Part shown: positions 47,124 through 55,287 of the stretch, one piece after another
Layout: the number at the start of each line of letters is the position of its first letter
Position numbering within the stretch: the first letter of the stretch is position 1
Source: Croceivirga sp.
GTDB lineage: Bacteria > Bacteroidota > Bacteroidia > Flavobacteriales > Flavobacteriaceae
Assembly: GCA_028284935.1 (NCBI GenBank)
Contig: JANQQQ010000039.1
Location: forward strand, 496,001-560,000
Direction: 5' to 3'
DNA: 64,000 nucleotides
Program-made: the position numbers and the translations under genes
Notes under the pieces: generated by a model
The model's database searches: none
What the model was told of the DNA's origin: nothing
Seen by the model: only the letters and a program-made list of their open reading frames with translations

Positions 47124-47599
47124 CTTATGTCTGATTTGGGGTTATTATTTGATATGGGTTTGGGCAATACAAGGCCTCATCCTTTTTTGAGGATGTTTAA
47201 AAGGCATGCAATAAAGTAATTACCTCAAATTATTTGAGGTAGTACTCTATTGTCAGCTACACTGGTTGCATTACCAATGTCGATGTCGCACGTTCAATTT
47301 GGAATTGCCTTGGAAACAAGGAACTTTTTTTGGTGGGCCATTGCCATTTTTCTGAGTGTAGTTGTAGGTTAACATATAGTAGAATTTTCGGGGTTAATCT
47401 ATTATATGTATGGAAAATAAAAGAATTATTCGAGCTATAGTAAAATTTGTAGGTATTTTCGTCCAAATGCACCCAGCTTTGCGGATTTTTCAAAAATTTT
47501 AACCATGGTATGAAAATTACAGAAGCCACCGCCCAGCACGAAACTGGACAATGGCTACTTAGCATTTGCCTTATGTGAGGCTTGAGTTAATGAAGTGTA
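47124..47599. other. Gene-free stretch with two CCTCA/TGAGG inverted repeats
   Basis: No convincing gene in 476 bp. A 102-codon minus-strand frame (47257-47565) has no start context, signal or recognisable pattern. The part near the LuxR regulator holds CCTCA-N8-TGAGG (47175-47192) and a perfect 9-bp inverted repeat, TACCTCAAA-TTA-TTTGAGGTA (47221-47241). They lie about 50 and 100 bp upstream of the regulator start and are candidate operators. Nothing else was seen. Confidence 0.6.
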
Positions 47600-49249
47600 T
47601 TATTCCATTTCAAAACTAATGTCCGCAGTCTGTGCCGTGTTGTACACTTCCATAATCCACTTATCCTCTTTGTAGGAACCTCCCAAATCGGATACTATGG
47701 CAACATCAGCATCATCCTTAGTTGTAAAATCGGCCAGATAGACATAATGTAACCCGTTTTCCTTGTTATAAAATTGCCTTGCCTCCAAACCCTTTTTGGA
47801 CAAATCCTGCATAAATGATTTCAGATTGGACTTGTTTTTAAATACATTGGCAATTAAGTAGAAACCTGAATTAACCCCGATAGCTTCTGACCGATTTTTA
47901 GCTCTTATAGGGATTTCGTTAAAATCCTTAAATCTTTCTTTTCTGTTTTTTGGTGTCTCTGCGCGTTGTGCTGCTGCTATGGCAGTTTTAACGCTTCCGA
48001 ATTGCGACTTCGAGTGCGGTCTAGTATCCTCATTGTTGTCTTTCATCTCTTTCCGCAACAGCCTAACCATGCGCTCAAACCGTCGTTCAAACATTTGGTT
48101 TCTCAACTGTTCCATGGAATCTTGCCTCAAAATCAACTCATCAATAAGCATTCTGTTCTGGTAGGCCAGGCTGGCTTCATTAAAAGCAACAGGTGCACCA
48201 TTGATTTTCTCTTTTAAATCATCCAATTGTTGCTCATAGTTCCTGACGATTTCATCAATACGTTCATTGTCTTCATTGGAAGCCAACTGTACATTGATTC
48301 CCGTTCCCCTTAGCTCATCATTCATGGTATAGGCCAACGAGAGTTCATGGTTCCATCCTAAATTCTCTCCTTGCTCCGTAGGACTCTTTTCCATGAGGTA
48401 TCCCAAGGATAGCCTTTTGTTCAAATTAAATCCAAGACCGGAAGAAATCCCGTAGCGCTGGTCGTAGCTGGCCTGTAGCCATCCCAATTTGGGCAAATCC
48501 ATCAAAAGGGAACCCGTCATGGACCATTCTTGATTGAAGTCCTGCCCTAGCTGGACCAAAGGAATAAGCCGGGCATCTTCCAAAATTCCCACTGCCCTTT
48601 TAAAGGTGTGGGTGTATTGTACTTGAGACCTTAAGTAATCCAACCCAAAATTGGTGACCAATTCCTCATTGGTCTGATTGTACCGGACCAAATCAGTAAA
48701 GTACATGCCAAAATCCCACTTTCCCAAAGACAGATTAAGTCCAGGTTCAATAGAAAGGGAGTTCACCTTTTCCACCTCATTCAACAGCGGGTCTTCTTCA
48801 TTGATAACGATTCGATTTCTGTCCAAACCCTGACTTCTATAATTTACATTGGCTCCAAAGGAGAGAGCACTTTTTTCTCCTAACTGTACTGCCGTAGCAT
48901 AATTGGCATGAAAGCCAAACTCTTGAATGACTCCTGACCATTGACCATATATCCCTAACCCTAATGCCGTATTTTCATCCAGTTTATTGCTAAAACCTAA
49001 AAAATAATTCTGATTGTTATCCTCAAAACCAGCATATTGGTTTCGAAGTAAAACGTTTAAATACGATTTGTTTTCACGCACTAGCGAGAACGTAGGATTG
49101 ATTAGGAATCGGTTGAAAAATAACTGATTGTGAAAAGGATCTCTAGTGTTTTGTGGCGTTTGTTCTTGGGCACTAAGGATGCCAGACATCGATAAGAGTC
49201 CTAAGACCAAACCCAGTATTCTTTTTGTATCATTCTTTTGTAAGTCCAT
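47600..49249 (-). CDS. PorP/SprF family outer-membrane protein with C-terminal SPOR-like domain
   Basis: About 549 aa from the start at 49249 (signal MDLQKNDTKRILGLVLGLLS, cleavage near SAQ). Residues about 25-310 are a PorP/SprF beta-barrel: DPFHNQLFFNRFLINPTFS, then repeated amphipathic strands. A coiled-coil linker (LDDLKEKINGAPVAF onward) leads to a SPOR-like end (GFYLIANVFKNKSNLKSFM ... LHYVYLADF). The family is linked to type IX secretion and surface adhesins. It lies downstream of the PD40 gene and is homologous in its C-terminus to the truncated gene at 1-929. Confidence 0.88.
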   Translation of the reverse strand: MDLQKNDTKRILGLVLGLLSMSGILSAQEQTPQNTRDPFHNQLFFNRFLINPTFSLVRENKSYLNVLLRNQYAGFEDNNQNYFLGFSNKLDENTALGLGIYGQWSGVIQEFGFHANYATAVQLGEKSALSFGANVNYRSQGLDRNRIVINEEDPLLNEVEKVNSLSIEPGLNLSLGKWDFGMYFTDLVRYNQTNEELVTNFGLDYLRSQVQYTHTFKRAVGILEDARLIPLVQLGQDFNQEWSMTGSLLMDLPKLGWLQASYDQRYGISSGLGFNLNKRLSLGYLMEKSPTEQGENLGWNHELSLAYTMNDELRGTGINVQLASNEDNERIDEIVRNYEQQLDDLKEKINGAPVAFNEASLAYQNRMLIDELILRQDSMEQLRNQMFERRFERMVRLLRKEMKDNNEDTRPHSKSQFGSVKTAIAAAQRAETPKNRKERFKDFNEIPIRAKNRSEAIGVNSGFYLIANVFKNKSNLKSFMQDLSKKGLEARQFYNKENGLHYVYLADFTTKDDADVAIVSDLGGSYKEDKWIMEVYNTAQTADISFEME

Positions 49250-49336
49250 CTTTTCGGGGTTAAAGTGCAACTAAGGGGTACAACAAAGGAGACAGCTCCT
49301 TTTATAAAGATCATCGGGATAAATACCTATTCCTTC

Positions 49337-50530
49337 TTACTCGTCTTCAAAAACGGTGGAGGAATATTCCGTCTTATTTTCATCATTTAAAGCATTCCAA
49401 AGCTTCTGGTCATCCTTTTCGACTGCGGTAAGATGGCTTTCTTTTGGGGCAAAAGCATATTGAGCCACAGTTTCTTGATCGCCACGGTTGGACAGAACAA
49501 AGCCCATTCCTTTGCTTGGTGAAAATGTCAGGGCAAAATCATCATATCGACTATTGATTCGGTTACCCAGGTTTTTTGATTTGCCCAATCGATTTCCCTC
49601 CACAGTTACTGCAAAGAGATCCAGGCCACCTTGTCCCTTTCTACCATTGGAAGCAAAAACCAAAGTAGAACCGTTCACCAAACTTGGATACACATCATCT
49701 TTTCTGGTATTGACTTTAGCACCTAGGTTTTTAGGCTGCCCTAGACTACCATCTGCCTTAATTTCAGAAACATAAATGTCATACTTGCCATAGGTTCCAG
49801 GCATATTGGAGGCAAAGAACAACCGAGTACCATCCTGTGAAACCGTGGGGTGTTTAGCGGAATAATACTTTGGGCAAACGTTTACCTTTTTAATATTTTT
49901 CCATTTGCCATTAATGTGCTCCGCACGATAGATTTCATGGACGATTTCTTTTTTGGAAAATATTCCCGTTTCTGGTTTTTGTGCCACCGCTTTACTAAAG
50001 AAAGCCACTTTTCCATTGGCCGTAATGGTCAATTTTGGTGTGTAGGCATTTTCTTTGGATGCCATACCATGGTTAGTGTTCTTAAGATTGGTTTCACCGG
50101 ATGCCATTACCGTTGAAACGTTCATAAAGTACTGGGAGGGACTTGGGGTCCTGTAATCATCCATAATAATTTTGGACCAGTCCGTCTTATCATTTTTAAG
50201 CTTTCCCATTACCTTATCACTGGCGTAGGCCAACCGCTTCTGAAAACGTCTATGTTGCGCTTCATCAGTGGTGTTTTCCAAGAGACGTTCGTACCAAAAT
50301 GCTGCTGACTCATAGTTTTCACTAAGCAGGTTGGCATTTCCCAAGTCTTGGAAAATTTCAAGTTCGGAATACCCTTGGTTTAAAAGATTGAGATAATCAT
50401 CAATGCGTTGGGTGGCCTCCTTGTCTCCAAAAATGGGTCTTGGATCGGCATTGCCTTGGGCTACAACTTCTGTAACCCCAACATGTAGCATGAATGCCCC
50501 TATCATAAAAATTGTAGCTGTACGTATCAT
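49337..50530 (-). CDS. PD40/WD40-like beta-propeller envelope protein
   Basis: About 397 aa from the start at 50530 (signal MIRTATIFMIGAFMLHVG, cleavage near VAQ). An N-terminal TPR-like helical part (YLNLLNQGYSELEIFQDLGN) precedes PD40 repeats: AKHPTVSQDGTRLFFASNMPG, DVYPSLVNGSTLVFASNG, DDFALTFSPSKGMGFVLSN. Such proteins accompany PorP/SprF in Bacteroidota and often end in an OmpA peptidoglycan-binding domain, as in PorE. Here the protein stops after the propeller. It is the first gene of a two-gene operon with the PorP/SprF gene, whose SPOR-like end may supply the wall contact. Confidence 0.87.
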   Translation of the reverse strand: MIRTATIFMIGAFMLHVGVTEVVAQGNADPRPIFGDKEATQRIDDYLNLLNQGYSELEIFQDLGNANLLSENYESAAFWYERLLENTTDEAQHRRFQKRLAYASDKVMGKLKNDKTDWSKIIMDDYRTPSPSQYFMNVSTVMASGETNLKNTNHGMASKENAYTPKLTITANGKVAFFSKAVAQKPETGIFSKKEIVHEIYRAEHINGKWKNIKKVNVCPKYYSAKHPTVSQDGTRLFFASNMPGTYGKYDIYVSEIKADGSLGQPKNLGAKVNTRKDDVYPSLVNGSTLVFASNGRKGQGGLDLFAVTVEGNRLGKSKNLGNRINSRYDDFALTFSPSKGMGFVLSNRGDQETVAQYAFAPKESHLTAVEKDDQKLWNALNDENKTEYSSTVFEDE

Positions 50531-50630
50531 ATTGTAAGATTTAGGACGTTTAACGTATACAAAGTTCCACAAAGCTTTTCTGGAATCCCCTATGAAAAAT
50601 TCACAGGTTTTGCTATTGGTCGGTAGAGAA

Positions 50631-50648
50631 GTGCATTTCGTCGATGAA
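50631..50648 (-). promoter_or_regulatory. 18-bp upstream motif shared with the fasciclin gene
   Basis: GTGCATTTCGTCGATGAA, read on the plus strand, is identical to 21191-21208. It lies about 100 bp upstream of the PD40 start, in the opposite orientation relative to its gene. Candidate regulator site. Confidence 0.5.
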
Positions 50649-50692
50649 AATTAATGGTTTTGAAGATAGTTTGCTGAAAATCAATAACTAAA

Positions 50693-50715
50693 AAAGCTTC
50701 ACATAGTGAAGCTTT
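50693..50715 (-). terminator. Terminator behind the M20 amidohydrolase gene
   Basis: AAAGCTTCAC-ATA-GTGAAGCTTT is a perfect 10-bp stem. On the minus strand it is followed by TTTTTAG, about 95 bp past the amidohydrolase stop. Confidence 0.8.
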
Positions 50716-50810
50716 ATGCCCAACAAATCTGTTTTAGCTTATTCCCTACTGGAAAAAGAGAGTCATATTGACCAAGTAGCCCGAAAAAATCCCAATGGTC
50801 ACAACCCAGA

Positions 50811-52292
50811 TTATTTCACTTTGTTTTGTTCTTTTCTGTACTCCAAGGGTGGCATTCTATCGCCAATCAGTGGTTCATAAACCAAACTACCCAATCTTTC
50901 CTTAAATTCCGTTTGGGCCTGTTCAATCAAGGATGGGTTGAGAATGAGATCTTTTCCAGTGAGCGCCATGGTCTTGGAAGCGGCCATCATCCCCTTAAAC
51001 CCTATTGACATTCCATCTGCCGCCACCGCTTGCCATGTGTGGGCCGCTGTGCCGGGAATCCAAGTAGCTGTGCCCAAACCTACCGTGGGTACTACATAAC
51101 TTACATCACCTACATCGGTTGAAGCTGAAAAATGAGACAGGCGATAGGGTTGGATTTCCTTTGCTAAAGTCAAGGAAGGAACCTTAGCGGAATTGAAAGA
51201 TTCCTGAATCTTCTGGGCAAACTCCAATTCTTTGGCATCGTAGTCAACACCACCAACAATCGTTAGGTTTTTGTGCATGGTCTTTGCTAAGGTCTCGTTG
51301 GGCAAAAGGCCATACATTCCCGAGATAATCTCAACTTCCACCTCGGTACCTGTACCCATGGCGGCACCTTCGGCAGCTTTGACCACCCGTTTCCACATTT
51401 GTTGGACTTCCGTAACATCCGGATGACGCACCATGTATTCCACCACGGCATAATCTGGAACAACGTTGGCGGCGAGACCTCCATTGGTAATGACATAATG
51501 TATTCTGCTTCCCTCGTCCACATGTTCACGCATCATATTTACCATATGGTTCATGGCTTCGACACCATCCAATGCCGATCTTCCGCGTTCAGGAGAACCT
51601 GCGGCATGGGAACTTTCGCCCCTAAAGGTGAAATACCCCTGAATCAATGAATTGCAAGTGAAAGCATTGGCAACATTACGGTCGGCCGGGTGCCAGTTGA
51701 TGACGGCATCCACATCTTTTAATAGGCCTGCGCGAACCATATACACCTTCCCAGCGCCACCTTCCTCTGCCGGCGTACCAAATATCTTAATGGTAGCCTG
51801 TACATTGTTGGCATCCATCCATTCCTTTAGACCGATACCCGCAGCAGTAACCGCAGTTCCGAAGAGGTTATGCCCACATCCGTGACCGTTTCCTCCTTCC
51901 ACCAAAACCGATCGGTAGGGAACGGCGTCCTGTGACAAACCTGGTAGTGCATCAAATTCGGCTAAAAAGCCTAGCACCGGACCTCCGTTACCATAAGTGG
52001 CCACAAATGAGGTTGGCATATCTGCCACACCAGTTTCAACATTGAATCCGGCTGCCCTAAGTTCATCGGCCAATATCTTTGTACTGGTATATTCCAAATA
52101 TCCCAATTCCGGGTTTTCCCAAATTTCCCTAGCCACTTTTGAGAATTGGTCGGTCTTGTCGTCCAATGCCTTAATGATAAAATCGTCATTGTCAATTTCT
52201 TGGACATTTAAAGAAGTGGCCGTATTGCCTTCTTGACAAATTACGGGATAACACAATAGTGCTAAACAAATTCCTAGGAGTTTTTTTTTCAT
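50811..52292 (-). CDS. Exported M20-family amidohydrolase (AbgB-like)
   Basis: This 493-aa protein has a signal peptide (MKKKLLGICLALLCYPVICQ). The M20D peptidase fold has the dinuclear metal site: GHGCGHNLFGTA, and TPAEEGGAGKVYMV with the catalytic Glu, followed by an inserted dimerisation domain (SSHAAGSPERGRSALDGVEAMNH). C-terminal ligands are in STDVGDVSYVVPTVG. The closest characterised type is the p-aminobenzoyl-glutamate hydrolase subunit AbgB. It probably cleaves amide-linked amino acids in the periplasm. Single gene with its own terminator. Confidence 0.92.
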   Translation of the reverse strand: MKKKLLGICLALLCYPVICQEGNTATSLNVQEIDNDDFIIKALDDKTDQFSKVAREIWENPELGYLEYTSTKILADELRAAGFNVETGVADMPTSFVATYGNGGPVLGFLAEFDALPGLSQDAVPYRSVLVEGGNGHGCGHNLFGTAVTAAGIGLKEWMDANNVQATIKIFGTPAEEGGAGKVYMVRAGLLKDVDAVINWHPADRNVANAFTCNSLIQGYFTFRGESSHAAGSPERGRSALDGVEAMNHMVNMMREHVDEGSRIHYVITNGGLAANVVPDYAVVEYMVRHPDVTEVQQMWKRVVKAAEGAAMGTGTEVEVEIISGMYGLLPNETLAKTMHKNLTIVGGVDYDAKELEFAQKIQESFNSAKVPSLTLAKEIQPYRLSHFSASTDVGDVSYVVPTVGLGTATWIPGTAAHTWQAVAADGMSIGFKGMMAASKTMALTGKDLILNPSLIEQAQTEFKERLGSLVYEPLIGDRMPPLEYRKEQNKVK

Positions 52293-52442
52293 TTTCGGTG
52301 GGTTTAGGTTTTACTGGTATTAATAGGTATGTTCTACGTTTTTAAGGGAAAAAGTCAAACGAGAAAACTGTCTTGTCAAAATTCCCTAAAGTTTATGAAC
52401 TCAATATTGATGCTTTGCTATTATACCTAAGTATGGGATATG

Positions 52443-52901
52443 TTATTTAATAGTATCAATCTTTTCAGCTATGGCTTTTATGTCATCCAGCAACTGCTGT
52501 TGTACCTCCAAGTGTTGCTTAGGTGTTAGTTCCTGTTCATGGTGATGATCGTGATCGTGATCATGGTCGTGGTCCGAATGATCATGACCGGAATGGTCGT
52601 GGTCATGCTCAAAACCTGGCACCTCCACCAGCTGTTCATCCCATGCTTCAAGGGATTGGCTGATGGCATTCAGGTCTGATGTGTGGGTTGCCACAAAAAG
52701 GGAATCCGTATTGGATTTAAGTTGGGCCATTTGATCACCCATTTGGCTACGAATTTTAACAGCCTCCTCATGAAGTTTGAATGCCTGTTCCAATTCCTCA
52801 CTTTTTTGCTTACTATCACCACAAGAGAGTATTACGAAAAGAATTCCCAGCACGGGAACAAGGGTTTTCCACTGATTGATAAAGTACGTTCTAGGTATCA
52901 T
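52443..52901 (-). CDS. Histidine-rich lipoprotein, probable metal binder
   Basis: This 152-aa protein has a lipoprotein signal ending VILSCG. A helical stretch (SEELEQAFKLHEEAVKIRSQM) precedes a His/Asp-rich block of about 30 residues around residues 95-125 (HDHDHSGHDHSDHDHDH and so on), then a final helix. The block probably binds zinc, nickel or cobalt, as in metal-storage or metal-sensing lipoproteins. No transporter or metal regulator is adjacent. The DNA of the block is an imperfect GATCGT/GATCAT triplet-pair repeat, prone to length change. Confidence 0.85.
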   Translation of the reverse strand: MIPRTYFINQWKTLVPVLGILFVILSCGDSKQKSEELEQAFKLHEEAVKIRSQMGDQMAQLKSNTDSLFVATHTSDLNAISQSLEAWDEQLVEVPGFEHDHDHSGHDHSDHDHDHDHDHHHEQELTPKQHLEVQQQLLDDIKAIAEKIDTIK

Positions 52902-53307
52902 TTGAAGTTGTTTTAATTAGTTTCCCGGCACCCTTATAAGATACTTAAAGGGAGAAATGCCCCATGCATGATTTTATATCTTTTGCATTTGGAACTAAGA
53001 TAGAGTATTCTTAAGGTTTTTGAAAGAGCTCCCATCCATTCCTAAAGGTACTTTGGTATTTTGAATAAAAAATATTCAAGAAATACCGAGATGTGCATTA
53101 CTAATACACGGTTTTTTTTTGAGTGGGGTACAGTTGAACATGTCAACCAAATGTCTACCCAAAAGAGGCAAAGCCCCAATTATAGGGGCTTAAAACTAAA
53201 CTTACGCAAAACAAGGGTCTTTTTCCTATGGTGCAAATCCTGATTTCTTTGGGTCATGCGAACAGCATTGCCGTAACCTTTAGGGACACCATTTGACAAT
53301 GGCCTTA
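52902..53307. other. Gene-free stretch with a hairpin behind the GH3 gene
   Basis: No convincing gene in 406 bp. A 60-codon plus-strand frame at 53061 lacks any start or protein-like pattern. AAGCCCC-AATTATA-GGGGCTT (53171-53191) is a 7-bp hairpin about 117 bp past the GH3 stop and may terminate the GH20-GH3 transcript. A T9 run at about 53111 follows weak dyad symmetry. Nothing else was seen. Confidence 0.5.
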
Positions 53308-55251
53308 TCAAAAAGTTAATCCGTGACCAAAGCCATACAAGGGATTCTTGGAATCATAAGGCAGGTCTTCCTTTTGGTTCTCTACTGCCTCAATGGAGGA
53401 GGGAATCTCAATGGGAAGTTTTCCTGAGGGACTGAACTTTCCGAATATCAATTCCAGAATAATCTCATCCTGACAATCAAAATCCGCAATTACCGCCTTA
53501 CTGGCCGCATTGATATCAGGAACTACCGAAGGTCGTTCTATTTGCAAAACGGTTACCGTTGGTTTTGAACGGATCAATTCCAAAATCTCTTTCTTTTCAT
53601 CCTCGGGAAAATCCAGTCTTCCCTGAGGGATAAACCGCTCCAATAAATCCCCTCCTTGGGGAGGGGAGGAAGGCGTTGGTAATTTTTTTACAATGATATC
53701 GGCATCAGATAGATTAGAAACAATTTGTGGATATAATTTTTCCAACCCCTTCACCATTCCCTCAACATAGATTTTTTTATCTGCCGAAAGGGGGAGGAAG
53801 TCATCTTGATTTTTTAACAAGACCAAGGCTTTACGTTGTGCTTCCCGTCCTTTGGCCACAAAATCGGCGTTGCCAACAATATCCAATTGGTCAGTATCCA
53901 CATAGGGGTCATCAAAAAGCCCCAATCGAAACTTATCCCGAAAGATTCGCCGAAGGGAAACGTCCAAACGTTCTTCTGAAATCCTACTTTCGTCCAACAA
54001 TTGCAATACCAAATCCGGTCTTGATTCCCCACCGAACATATCGCAACCAGCATCCAATATTTTTTTGACCCGTTCCTTTTCGGATAAATGTTCTACCCCC
54101 CAAGCTGAAGCGGATTTTACCGGCATATCAGTGACCAATCCCCAATCCGTACAGACCACCCCTTGAAAATTCAAGGAATCCCTTAATAACCCAGTAATGA
54201 TTTCTTTGTTGAAAGCAAAACCAACCTCTTCGCTCGTTTGCCCATTTGGGATGCCATAATAGGGCATTATTTGGGCCGTTTTGGCTTTGAAGGCACCATC
54301 AGTGAAAGGGATGACATGGTAATCAAAATTATTTCCGGGATAGGCCTGCCCCTTGCCCGAGGCAAAGTGGGAGTCCCAACCATCTTCCTGGGGCCCTCCT
54401 CCGGAAAAGTGTTTCGTCATGCATGCCACACTTGTACTTGATAAACTATCACCTTGAAATCCCAAAACATAGGCTTCGGTCAATTTCGCTGCTAATTCGG
54501 CATCTTCGCTAAAGCAACCATTGACTCTTGCCCAACGTGGTTCGGTAGCCAAATCGGCCATGGGGTGGAGGGCCAAGCGTAAGCCAAGGGCCAAATATTC
54601 TTGGCGCGCAATATCGCCAAATTCATGTACTAAGGCCGAATCTCGGGTGGCTCCCATACCCAATTGGGAAGGCCAGCGGGAATAAAAACTGGATGCCACT
54701 CCGGTTCCGGCATCAAAACCTGCCCCGTGCCTAGGATCCGTTGCTATGGTCACTGGAATTCCCAAACGGGTACGCTCCGCTAGTTTTTGTAGGTTATTGT
54801 TCCATTTTGCGGTTTCCAGTGCCGAAGGGGTCATCATTACGTTAAAATGATGCATCTTTTTTTTCAGCAGTTGTTCCGGGGTGGTTTCCAATAGCAATGA
54901 AAAAGGGTTGGTGATGGAAGGTACTTTATTCAATTCCCCATCACCGGCCATAACGGTCATATGAATAAAAAGGGAACCTGCTTTTTCCTCAAGGGTCATC
55001 TGCGATAAGATGTCGTCAATGCGGTCTTCGATATCGGCATCCTTATCCTCGTAGCTATCCAGTTTACCATTTTTATTGAGGTCCCGGAAAGTTTTTCCGT
55101 TAAGGGTCAAGGTGGGTGCTTCCTCACCCGCCAAATCCATATTTGATGAGGCTTGAATTTTCCATTTAATCCAAAAACCTAGGTAGACGAGCAGCAAAAG
55201 AAGGATGAGTCCTCCTAAAATCTTAACCGTAATTCGTAATATTTTTTTCAT
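53308..55251 (-). CDS. Glycoside hydrolase family 3 (beta-glucosidase type), membrane-anchored
   Basis: This 647-aa protein starts with one membrane helix (ILGGLILLLLLVYLGFW), so it is anchored with the enzyme outside. A segment like a dockerin/EF-hand loop (DLNKNGKLDSYEDKDAD) lies near residues 60-75. The GH3 barrel has ATDPRHGAG, TKHFSGGGPQEDGWDSHF and nucleophile Asp369 in GVVCTDWGLV; the alpha/beta sandwich follows. The NagZ Asp-His dyad motif is absent, so beta-glucoside cleavage is likelier than N-acetylhexosamine. It follows the GH20 gene after 36 bp in one operon. A REP-like palindrome is embedded at 53648. Confidence 0.9.
   Translation of the reverse strand: MKKILRITVKILGGLILLLLLVYLGFWIKWKIQASSNMDLAGEEAPTLTLNGKTFRDLNKNGKLDSYEDKDADIEDRIDDILSQMTLEEKAGSLFIHMTVMAGDGELNKVPSITNPFSLLLETTPEQLLKKKMHHFNVMMTPSALETAKWNNNLQKLAERTRLGIPVTIATDPRHGAGFDAGTGVASSFYSRWPSQLGMGATRDSALVHEFGDIARQEYLALGLRLALHPMADLATEPRWARVNGCFSEDAELAAKLTEAYVLGFQGDSLSSTSVACMTKHFSGGGPQEDGWDSHFASGKGQAYPGNNFDYHVIPFTDGAFKAKTAQIMPYYGIPNGQTSEEVGFAFNKEIITGLLRDSLNFQGVVCTDWGLVTDMPVKSASAWGVEHLSEKERVKKILDAGCDMFGGESRPDLVLQLLDESRISEERLDVSLRRIFRDKFRLGLFDDPYVDTDQLDIVGNADFVAKGREAQRKALVLLKNQDDFLPLSADKKIYVEGMVKGLEKLYPQIVSNLSDADIIVKKLPTPSSPPQGGDLLERFIPQGRLDFPEDEKKEILELIRSKPTVTVLQIERPSVVPDINAASKAVIADFDCQDEIILELIFGKFSPSGKLPIEIPSSIEAVENQKEDLPYDSKNPLYGFGHGLTF
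53648..53667. repeat. REP-like GC-rich palindrome inside the GH3 coding region
   Basis: TCCCCTCC-TTGG-GGAGGGGA is a perfect 8-bp inverted repeat of the kind scattered through Bacteroidota genomes. It is in frame here and encodes about PSSPPQGG in the C-terminal GH3 domain, where relatives usually have an unrelated loop. Confidence 0.6.
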
Positions 55252-55287
55252 TTTGGTTGTGCTTATTGATTATCCGTTTTGGATTGT

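Noticed and set aside
47257-47565. 102-codon minus-strand frame in the gene-free stretch
   Set aside because: Composition is not protein-like, with no signal peptide, promoter or recognisable motif.
52540-52620. CRISPR-like short repeat
   Set aside because: The repeat is the in-frame His/Asp codon block of a lipoprotein, with no spacers.
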